Positions 14,201 to 26,200 of a DNA stretch of 64,000 bases are shown piece by piece. The notes beneath the pieces were generated by a model. That model saw only the letters and a list, made by a program, of their open reading frames with translations, ran no database searches and had not been told where the DNA came from. Both the position numbers and the translations under genes were made by a program. The DNA is taken from positions 251,018,251 through 251,082,250 of the forward strand of contig NC_081826.1 of NCBI RefSeq assembly GCF_030867095.1, read 5' to 3'. Source of the DNA: Alligator mississippiensis. Its lineage: Eukaryota > Chordata > Crocodylia > Alligatoridae. The stretch's first letter is position 1; each line of letters starts with the position of its first letter.

Positions 14201-17200
14201 CTAGCATCTATGAATCTGTAATAGGGCTAGAAGGAATCTCAAAAGCCCTTCCCCCAACACAAACTATACTTAAGCCATTTCTGACATGTCTATCCTTAGA
14301 AATTTCCAGTAATGGAAATTCTACAATCTCCCTAGGTCATCTATACCTCTGCTTAAATGTATTTCGTTTAGAAATGTTTTCTAATGTCTGACCCAAATCT
14401 TTCTTGGTACAATTTAAGTGCACTAACACATACCCCATCTTGAATGGACATGGAAAGCAATTTAGAATCCCCAACTCTGCAGTATATCTGAAGATTTCTC
14501 TCTTTTGGTAAACCAAAGAAGCCTAATTTTTCAATCTTTCTTCACAGACTACGCTTTTTAGACCTTTGATCATTTTTGCTGCCTGCACTCCTCAGCAGGT
14601 CCACATCTTTCATGAAGTACAGTGCTCAGAGCTGTATATAGTACTTCATCTGAAGCCTTAGTAGTAATGATTTTTCTACTGTACTCAACACATGTGTATT
14701 CCCACACTCCTGCTTCTACATCTATGTGAAACTGATGTTCAGTTCATTATCCACTGTAATCTCCAGATACTTCTATAAAGCAGATGTCTAGCTAGTAATT
14801 CTTTATTTCACATCCGTGTATTCTTGTTAGCCACGTGTAGTGCTTTGCATTTGTCTTCATTCAACTGAGTTCTGTTTATTTCAGACCATTTTTTACAATT
14901 TGTCAAGATTTTAAATTTACAATAATTTCAGAAGGCAAAATTAGAATTATCCACATTTATCATCTGCAGATTTAATTGTTTTATTCTAATCCATCAAAAT
15001 TGGTAATAAAAAAAAATGCTAAACAGTACAAGACTCAGGATAGAATCCTGCAGAACTCATAGAACACATCCTTCCAGTCTGAGATAAGCCATTAAGTACC
15101 CCATATCAGTCTACAGTCCTGAAGAAAGTGCAGTATTCTCCTACGCTGTTTTAAGAGAATGACATCAGTGTCAAAAGCCTTACTGAAGTTAAAATATATC
15201 ATCCCTCTTGCTTCTTTCTTACCCATAAACCAGTTATCCTCACAGCATTAAATTAGATTGATTTATCCTTGACAAATCCACACTGGCTGTAATTTATCGC
15301 CATTTTATTTTATTTTTTCAGTATCTTTCCAGGAATTGAAGTTAGGCTGGCTGATTTAACTCTGAATTCTCTTCCCCTTCCCCACCCTGGACAGAAGACA
15401 TGATGTTAACCTACTACAATGTTAACCTCCAAGGTGCCACCCTATCCTGCTTTCTTCCTGACCTAACATAGCCACCTCCTTCACTAGTACCTCCAAGCTC
15501 TTACCAGCCAATTGCAAAGAAACTACTTCAGAGAGCTCCGCAAATATTCCACTTTAGCTGAATTTGGTGAAATTTACACTGATTTCCCACTCTTTGGTGA
15601 CAGAGGCAGTGAGCTGCTGGGAAGGGACAGCCTCCACCTCTCTCCGCTGGGGAGGAGGCCCTTCTCAACCAGATTAGCTGACCTGCTCCATCAGACTTTA
15701 AACTAAGCCCACCGGGGGACAGAGGGACTACTGCCACTGCTGGCCAGCTGAGCAACCCTTGCAAAGCCAGCAGACCAAGGCACTTAAGGGAACCCACCCC
15801 TGCCCCAGCCCTGGAACGAACTGTAGACAAGGCAAGGGCCTCCAAGTGTATAGGCACGCAAGTGACCCCAAATGCCAGGAGCCTGGGGAATAAACAGGAG
15901 GAACTTGTCCTCCTGCTAAACGCAAATAACTATGATGTCATAGAGATAATGGAGACCTGGTGGGACTCTATCCATGACTAGACCATGGGTATAAATGCCT
16001 ATACCCTGTACAGGAGGGATCAAGTGGACAAAAGGGGCGGAGGTGTAGCTCTCCATGTCAAGGAAAGCTATGCATCCCTGCAAGCTGACATTGGCACCCA
16101 TGGTGGATGACTTGAGACTCTGGGTTAAAATCTGTGGGGAACACAGCACAGGGGAGTCTACTATAGACCCTCCACCCAGGGTCAAGACGTTGACCAGGAA
16201 TTTGCCAGGGAATTGGCTGAGGCTGTGCACTCCTGGTGTATAGTTGTCATGGGAGACTTCAGCTACCCAGACATCTAATGGGAGGAGCACTCAGCCAAAT
16301 CCGAGCGGTCACAAAGCGCTCTCTTGCACGTGGATGACCCCTATCTGATGCAGGAAGTCTACAGGCTGATGAGAGGTAAAGCACTGCTCGACCTGGTACT
16401 GGCAACAGGGGGACAACCTAATCAGAGACTTAATGATTGAAGGGAAGCTGGGTGACAGTGACCACGAGCTGATCACCTTTACCATCCACCGTAAAGCTGG
16501 CAAGTCAGTCAGTAATACAGAAGTCCTTGACTTCAGGAAAGCTGACTTTGACAAGCTAAGGAGGCTTGCCAGTGAGGCCCTAAAGGGCCACAACCCAAAG
16601 GAGAGGGGAGTTCAGGATGAGTGGTTTCTCCTCAAGGGAGCAATCCTGGATGCACAAGCAAAGTCTATTCTGTCTCAGAGGAAAGGCAGCAAAAGGGCAC
16701 AGAAGCCCCTTTAGCTCTCCAGGGAATTAGCGGACCTCCTGTGTCTTAAAAGGAAGACCTACAAAGGATGGAAGACGGGATCCACCACCAAGGAGGAATA
16801 CTCTGATCTGGTCTGGACCTGCAGAGAGCAAACCAGGAAAGCTAAGGCTGCAACGGACCTCCAGCTAGCTACAAATATCAAGGACAATAACAAGTCCTTT
16901 TTTAGATATGTGGGGAGCCGGAGGAAAAGCAAGGGCAACATTGGACCCCTGCTACACCAGATGGGACAACTGACAACCGATGCCCATGAAAAAGCAAACT
17001 TGCTAAATGGGTACTTTGCATCAGTTTTTCATCAGTCCCATGGGACACCCCTGCTCACTGTGGATCAGGGAGGCCTGGGTGAGGGAGATTCCTTACCCTC
17101 CATCAAAGCTGACCTCGTGAAGGAACACATTGAGGCTGGACACCTTCAAGTCAGCCAGCCTAACTGCGGCCTTGACCTCACCACGATCCGCTGGCTGGGG

Positions 17201-20200
17201 AATTGGCTCCATGGTCGGACCCAGAGGGTGGTGGTTGACAGAAGTCAATTGTTATGGTGCGCAGTGACCAGTGGGGTCCCTCAAGGCTCTGTCCTAGGGC
17301 CTATACTTTTTAACATCATCAGTGATGTAGACATTCATGTCAGAAGCGGGCTGGCCAAGTTCACCGATGACACCAAACTCTGGGGTAAAGCATCCACACC
17401 TGAGGACAGGAGGGTGATCCAGGCAGATGCTGACAGGCTCATGAAATGGGCGGATGAGAACCTGATAGTGTTCAACACCAAAAAATACAAGATTCTCCAC
17501 CTTGGGAGGAAAAACCTGCAGCATGCTTATAGGCTCAGCAGTACTACGCTGGTTAGCGCTACAGACGAAAGGGACTTGGAGGTCATGGTTGACCACAAGA
17601 TGAACATGAGCCTTCAGTGTGATGTGGTGACTAGTAAAGCGAGCAAAATGCTGGCTTGCATCCATAGATGCTTCTCAAGCAAGTCCCAGGATGTCATTCT
17701 CCCATTGTACTAGGCCTTGGTGAGGCCACAGCTGGAGTACTGCGTCCAGTTTTGGGCTCCACAATTCAAAAAGGATGTGGAGAAGCTTGAGAAAGTCCAG
17801 AGGAGAGCCACATGCATGATCAGAGGTCAGGAAAAAGACCTTATGACGAGAGGCTGAGTCTCATGGGACTCTTCAGCCTGGAAAAGCGCAGGCTCAGGGG
17901 CGATCTGGTGGCCACCTATAAGTTTATCAGGGGTGTTCATCAGGATCTGGGGGAATGTCCGTTCACCAGAGCGCCCCAAGGGATGACAAGATCGAATGGT
18001 CACAAACTCCGCCACGACTGATTCAGGCTGGACATAAGGAAGAACTTCTTTACTGTCCGAGCCCCCAAGGTTTGGAATAGACTGCTGCCGGAGGTGGTTC
18101 AAGCAACCACTTTGAATGCTTTCAAGACACATTTGGATGTTTATCTTGCTGGGATCCTATGATCCCTGCTGACTTCCTGCCCCTGGCACAGGGGGCTGGA
18201 CTTGATCCTCCGGGGTCCTTTTCAGCCCGAATGTCTATGAAATCTATGAAATTTGAAAACAACTAGCTTAAGTAGTTCTAACCTGTTCCTTCCCTATTTT
18301 AGGAAGGAGGCACAGTAGAGGTGTACCTAGCCTAAGATACACCTCTATCTTGCTTTCTGCCTGATTTTAGATGAACACAGCTATCTACTTTTCTCTCTAT
18401 TTTAGCCTGAGTTCATACTCCCAAGGGCTTGCTGCTGATTGTGTCATTCTCTTTGACGCAATAAACACTTTTGGTAAAGAATGAAAGGGTCATTAGACAC
18501 TTCAGCCTTCTTATCAGCTTCTCTAATTAACCTTCCCTCAACACCGGTAGTGAACCAGTTCTTTCCATGGACTTCTAGAATGTTTTCTGGTTACAGCTAG
18601 CAAGAGACATAACATAGGGACAAAATGAGAGAGACTAAGTATTAGAATTACACAAAAAGTGGAAATTATGTCCAGGTATGAGAATGCTTTCTTGAGCTTC
18701 TGGGTCAATAAATAGCTCATGACTTAACCAACTGATATCTGTACTTTATGTCTTTTCCTTACAGGGAAAAGCTTTTTTAGGACACTGGCTTTCTTCTAGT
18801 AAGACCAGGTTCATTTTGCCTTTGGTAATAGAAAACCATATCTAATCATGAAACAAAAAAGAAAATCAGTGGGAACATCAGCTATCAACTTGTTAATAAA
18901 GACAAGCTTCATAATGCTGGCTTTAGACACTTCTCACAGAAGTCAACTATATACAAAGGAACCTGAATTATAAATATTTTACTACAAAATTTAGGTTTCA
19001 CTGAAGATTTGGCACACTGTACACCCAACTTTCATTTACATGGTTTCTATTAGAATAGTTCTTGCTCACAACCTTACCATTAAAACTGAATAGCTACCCT
19101 AAACCCTTTGGCATTTGCAAAAAATCAAAAATCACAAAATATTGCTTTTATGAGGGCTCAAGTATAAACCAGCTAAGAAAGCTATTTAAAGATAAATCAA
19201 CTTTTTTCAAACTCATGAATCAATGCAGACTTTTGAGTCCATACCGTATGTGTCTCTGGTAGGTCAGAGTTTACCGGACTCTGATCTTGTGAAGACCTCT
19301 TGACCCCAGATGACAGTTTGGTTGTATCTGCAACTTCACCATTGGGCAAAATACCATCTGCAAACCAAACTCTCCTCTGTTCTCTGGGACAGGGCCCTGG
19401 AATAGATGAAAAACAACAGCTTGCTTGGTAACACTGCAGTTTTCTAGAAGCAAAAGTTTTTTTTTCCAAAATTGATTTTCTATCTTAAAGCTTGTTGGGT
19501 ATGGTTTAAGCCACAAAAGCAGCTCAAATATCTTTGAAGTGGAAAACACTTAGGTACAGCATTGCACCCTTCTATACTGTACATACTTCACAAAAACATT
19601 GATTACTTTTGAATACAGCATTAACCAGTTAACACACATAAAGCTTCTGCTTTCTTTTGTAAACAACTATGTACAAAGATGCTCTCGTATTAACAATATG
19701 TTAAATGTAGCATAGTAACATTCAACTACAGTATTCTAATATTATAAAGAGCCTAAGTCTGTCTGTCTGTCTGTTACACTTTATTCACGCTTTGACTGGC
19801 TCACGGAAACAGTCAAATCAGAGTGCTCCAAGCATGGGGGAACGCCACCATGATCTAAAAGCCCCACTGAGGACCGGAAAGAGGGTTGGAGAGTTAGGGC
19901 CAGGAGCGCTGGCCTCAGTTCCCCCACACTGCTCCCTACAAGAGGCAGAAGAGCGGCAGCATGGGCCATTAGGTGGCAGCACTCCATTCCAGCTTCCTCC
20001 CTCCCCTCCCCCTTCATTCTTGATGGATCATTGGCTAGTAACCTCATAAATCCAGCACTCAAAATTCCAGAATTCTCAAAAATCCGGCACTGCAGGCAGG
20101 TGGCATCAGCTGCTCCCAGGGCTGCAGCAGGGAGCAAAACAAAGGGAACTGTAAGTGGGTGTAGGTGCAAAGCACGGCTCTTGCTGCTACACACACCCCA

Positions 20201-23200
20201 GGAAGGCTGTGGGGCTGTGCCTAGGCTCTTCCTGGGGGACACGTGCCCCTGGATCTCTGTGCCAGATGAGAACAGGCTGCCACCTGCCCCAAGTGCCAGG
20301 AAGAACCTGGTGCTGCCGCTGGCTCTAGCCATCTGGCATGCAAATCTGGAGGCATGCATCCCCCAGGAACAGCCCGATGTAGCCCCCCAGCCCGCAGCCC
20401 TCCTGGGGTGTGCATAGCAACAAGAGCTGTGCCCCTCCACCCTGCGCCCACTGACAGTTCTCTCCGCTTTGCTCCCTGCTGCAGCCCCGGGAGCAGCCAA
20501 CACCACTTGCCTACAGCTGCTGGGCTGCACTGCACACCTCCTCCTGCCCCTTCCCTATCCTCAGCCTCACTCATTCAAAAATCTAGAATTTAAAAATTTT
20601 TGTCAGCTGCTAGGTCCCAAGGACGCCAAATTTATGAGGTTAAACTGTATTACTTTTTATATTTCCTAGGGATACAAAGATCACAGATAGAAAAAATAAG
20701 GCTACATAACAAAAACCCCTTTCAACTTACCACTTGGTTTCAGTGCTACACTAAGGACATCTAGCCATTTTACCAGTGAAATTTAAAATCAAGTTTCTGT
20801 TTTTAAGAAAAATTCAGGCATAATGATAGACATAAGAGGAATGGAGAAATTTTTATTCACAATCATTTGACTTATAAAATGGCTCATCACCCAGCTACTT
20901 GCTTTGCTTTAATATTAATTTGTATTGCAGTAGTATCTAGAGACTCCAACTGAAAAATAAGAGTCTCCTTATGCTAGACTAGTGATTCTCAACCAGAGTG
21001 CTTGTTATTTCTGAGTTCTTTATAACAAAAGAATTACTCTATTCTTTTTCTTATTCAAAAGTGTGATAGGTAAGAGCTGCCATTTTTTTGAGTGGTGCCT
21101 TGAGCCTAACAAGGTTGAGAACCACTATGCTAGAGACAGTGCATAAAATAAAACAGGCTCCATCCTGCAGAATTTATAAACTAAATAGACTGGCCAGCCC
21201 AATAAAGTATTGTTCATATTTTATGGATCAGAAACTTAGGGAAAGAGACTGACACATCCAACTTCATTCCAATTAAGCTAACCCAGTGACCAGGATGGGA
21301 AGTGATACAGCTTTTATTCTTCTACTGAATCCTAGTCCAGTGTCTTATCTATAAGAACAACTTTCTTCTTGACCTACAGATTTTTCTGAAGGGCTAATCC
21401 AATGATTAAAATAAACTAGCTGTTCAGTAAGGAGTTTTCTACAATAATCTGAATATTAAAGAAGCTCAGTATCAAGATCACTGATGCCACTTCAGCAATT
21501 ATTCTCAAAATGTCCTGAAAATGTAGATAACTGATCAAAATTAAGTTTCCTTAACTTACCCTCAACACTTGGTTGTTTAAGTACAGAGTTAGGTGTACTA
21601 GATATGTGAGCCTCCTGAAAAGGTTGAACAGCAGAACAACATTCAGAGGAGATACTGGAATTTGGATTAGGACCAGTTGGACTCATCATCCTTTCAAATG
21701 CCTGTGCTGAAAGGAAAAAAAACAAAAACAACCCTGTGGTTGAGGCTGAAGATAAGAGTCAGTACCAGAAACAGATGCTCCCATTATCATCTACCATCTT
21801 CTCTGTTTTTGTAGTTTCATCAAGGAAGTAGGAATGGAATCTATACCGTTGCTACAGCCCATAATAATCAACTTTTCTATTCTCACAAGAATGAGTTAAT
21901 ACTAGTTTTAAAACTACCCAAAAGACGAATCAAAACAAAGGATTTTCCCTTATAAAACACACAACTGAAGGGAAAGGAGATCAAGGATATTACTAAAATA
22001 AGCCTTACTTAATAGCTTTCAATGCTATCCCTCAAAACATATAATACATTCTCATCTTTTTCTTCTTCCTCCTGTATCTTTTTTGTTAAAGGTTTAATAG
22101 TGGTTGTTTTCTATGGAACCAAGTAGGCTGAGGTCCCTGTATTCAAAACCCTAAACAATGTTAAATTGTTTCCTATTATACAGCAATGGGTTTTGTTAAC
22201 ATCTCAACTCCCAGCACAGTACACTACACAGTAGCTATAGGATACCTGTATTCCAGCACAGTAGCCGCAGGGAAAGGTCTTCCAATTGAGTATATGGGAA
22301 ATTATTGTGGCTATGACAGAGCACGAAGAAGAGAGACTGAAAACCATGGCCATGTGTAGACAAAACAAGGGGCATGTGGGCACAACACTTTAAAGCAGGT
22401 TAAATACTTTTGCACCGCTTTAATGGTGCTGGTGTTTTCACATGCTGGTGCAGTAATTCCAGCCGCCATAGCAAATTTGGCGGCGTAATGTGCCTTATAT
22501 GACTTGGGGCGCAGCAAACTAAAACTGCTCCTCCTCCGAGGAGTTTTAGTTTGCTGCCCTACAGCCGTGGAGTGAAGCACTGGGCTCTGTGCAGCTCAGG
22601 GCTCTGCCAGAAGCCCATGGAGGCAGCCTGGCAGAAGCCCAGGAAGGCAGGCTTTGCCCAAAATTCCCCCCCGCCCCGGAGCCTGCCTGAACTGCACAGG
22701 GGCCCAGCTCTTCCCTCTGCAGCTGTGGTGCCCCCCAGGACTGCCTGAGCCGAGTACCTGTAGGCAGGTGCCACCTGGGGGTGGGCTGTCACTGCCAGAG
22801 AGAAGTACCAGCCCACCTCACAACCCAGGGACTGCTCCACCAGCCAGCAGCTCACCTTCCCCTCCCCACTGCTGGGGAGGCAACTAAGTTTGGATGTGTG
22901 CACAACACAGGGGTTTAGAGGGCCCTAAATTAAAAGCGGTGTTTTTAAAAACCCACTGCTTCAGTTTAGGGCCCCTGTTTCATCTACACATACCCCATGA
23001 TATGTACTATCCAGGCAAACTGTTACAGTCACTGTCTTAGGAAGGCAATACCTTCTCTTTGGTAGACAAATTCATCTTTCTTTTCCAAAGTATTCACTTC
23101 ACCAGAAGTTAAGAAACAAACAAACAAACGAAAAAAAAACCATGACTACTTAACTTTTTACCTTTATTGATAGATTTGTAGCACCCAATACAGACTCTTG

Positions 23201-26200
23201 CTTCCTTTTCCATATACTGTAACTTGCACCTCCGATTGCAACAGATACCACAAAAAACCTGAATTAGAACAAAACTTAAAATAAATATTACAAGAAATAA
23301 TGCCCTCTATAGTTAAAAGATTACTAGCACCTCCCACTAACAGACCCTGTTTTCACTTGTTTATATCTTTAAAACTACTTTAAGTTACACATGTCATTGT
23401 AGGAGACCATTTCTGAAAAAAATGGTCCAGCCATTTCTTAAAATGAGGCTGAGAGAAGTGGAGGGAGAAGGAAGAACGTTTTGCTCATCTTAAAAACTTT
23501 GCTTATGGCTGTTTAATTTAGAATCTTCAACATCCCCGTGCTTTTGGAATGAGACTCAAAATTTAGCAGGGATTGTTTGTGTGCCAGCAATAAACACGAA
23601 CCTGTCCTCCTAAAAATGCACCAAAGTTTGGAAGCAGGTCTTGATACATTCAAAGGACTCATTGGAGTTTCAAACAGATAAGCCTGAAGCATTTCTCTCC
23701 TAATGCAGGGATTGAGGGTGCATGAAACTACACATTCAACTACTGAGCAAGTCTCATCAGGCACCTATATACCCATATACTCTCAGGAGCCGCTCCAATT
23801 TAAAATGCCCACAGCTTCTCCTGTATTCCACATCTCGCATTTCAAAATAGTGGCAGAGGTGTTCATTCGAGGAGCTTCAGTTAAAGTGCCCCTGCCGCCA
23901 TTTTGAAGCGTGAGATGCTAAATGCAGAAGCTGCAGCACACTGGAGCCTTCCAATTAGAGATGCTTCAGCAGACTCAATTAACCGAGTCTGCTCTCAAGC
24001 ATTCTAATCAGCACGTGGCAGAGCACATGTAAAAGTGCCCACCGACACTTGAAAGGCACCAAAGATGAGTGTCTATCTTTGGTATAATAATCCAACAGGA
24101 GGCTATTTCCTGGAGTCCTTAGAGCATTTTGGGCCTGACAGTCCCTGTAAAGAGTGGAAAGCTCCCAAGACAGAGGTTTCTTTGGAACCATCAGAGAAAT
24201 TAGCCAAACTAACAGCCTCTGTTGAGTATGTGCTATGTGTAAAGGATATGCTCCAGCCCAACCTTGCTGGTTCTGAGCAGGACTTTCCTTACAACTGTTC
24301 TTATTCTGCTGCCACAAACTCAAGAGCAGGAAGCCTGACCTGTGCTATCCCTAACGTAGTTCACACAACACAGTAGAAGAAACAAAGAAATGAGCAAGGC
24401 ATGGATATGGAGAATTGTGCTGAAGGAAGTAGATTCCAACAGCTATCTGTGGGAGAAGATTGGAAAAGGCCTGAAAAAGCCATAGTTACAGACATGGAAA
24501 CACCTAGCCAAGACATGTGGATGTCAATATGATTCCATGTGATTACATTTTCCCTCTTTTGCAGTTTTTTTTAAACTAAAGAAAATCACACAGGAAAAAT
24601 GCTCCACTAGGTTAAGTTACCAAGTGCCAGACTTAAGATAATCCATGCGCCTTTGACTTTCCCGTGTGCATGAGCTATGACATATTTTTCCATACAACCT
24701 CTGCCTTAAGTCCACAACAGAGTAGTAAGTATAAAATATAGCTATATAACAAGGTAGGGATAATTTAATGCAGCAAGTTAAGCAGTGCAACTGAAGACAC
24801 TAGAGTTGGTACAGTAAGTGAGGAAGGGGACTTCAGGAAGAAAAAGATCAATCTTATAATTAAGGTAGATGAATGCTGTCCTAGAGAAATAGATTCTCTC
24901 TCTGCCTCTGTGACAGGAGTTTATGTGACATTAGGCAACTTGCTTAAACCCAGGTATTCAGAGGAGGTGACTAACACTATTCCTTATTTTTAAGTGACCA
25001 ATTTAAGATCCCAGGTTCAATTTGCAAGAGTACTGAGCCCTCGCAGCTACAATGGAAGTCAGTGGGAACTGTGCTTTAAACAAAGTGCTGGAATAATATG
25101 AAGTATTCGGGGGGGGGTGGGGTGTAGAGGGTGGGAAATCAGGTTTTAGGTGTCTCTAAGTGGACACTCAAAATCAGCACACTTGACAATGATCTCAGTG
25201 CCACATGCACTGTAAAATTAGAACAGTGTTAATCCTCACCTTACAGGAATGAAAGGAAGATGCATTTGTTAACATATGTCAAGTCCTCAGATGCCGTAAG
25301 TGCCATTTAGAAGCCTATGAGAAGGTTAATTTTGTATTCTGAGCAGGCCTTAAACATTATGCAGTAAAAATGGAAAGAGACCATAAACTGAATAACAGTG
25401 ATAAATGCTGAACAGCCTCTCCTTATATGAATGCCATCCACGCTGTGGAAAAACAGAGCATGTAATCTAGATATCAGGAAAAACTTCTTCACAGTAAGGG
25501 TGGCCAAAATTTGGAATGGGTTTCCAAGGGAGGTGGTGCTCTCCCCTACCTTGGAGGTCTTTAAGAGAAGGCTGGATAGGCATCTGACCCCAGCGCTCTT
25601 TCCTGCCTAGGCAGGGGATCGGACTCGATGATCTGTTGAGGTCCCTTCCAAATCTATGAATATCATTAAAAAACTGCATAATACATAAGGTTATAGGGGT
25701 TTAAACTTTGTATTCTTTGATAGCACCTTGAACAACAGAGGCCTTCCAGCTCTATGAGGAGACACTATAATAATACTGATACTAATAATAAAAATATCTC
25801 ACCTCTGTTCTTGCATTTCTAATCCTAATTGCTTACCTTTTTTTTTTTTTAACCTAAGCATGTGTGTACACTTCAGAGGGGAAACAAACAGGAAAATTTA
25901 ACAACAGCAAAGCTTATATTTTGTTACACTGGCCAATTTAAAAAGATTACCATATCATGATTAATTGATTTCAAATGTCAATTATATTGGGTAAACTGCA
26001 ACCTGTTTTTCCATCATCTGAAAGGCAGAGGAAACTTAATATACCCAGAAAGAGAATAATGTTTAGTAATGAACTTTAACTAGTTATTAATGGAAGATAA
26101 AAAGCTTTCCTTCAACTGTATTTTCAAAGAATGAAATTTTACTTTCTCTTTACATTTGCAGAGCACAACGACTCATCTGTTATGCTCTATGAATTTTATT

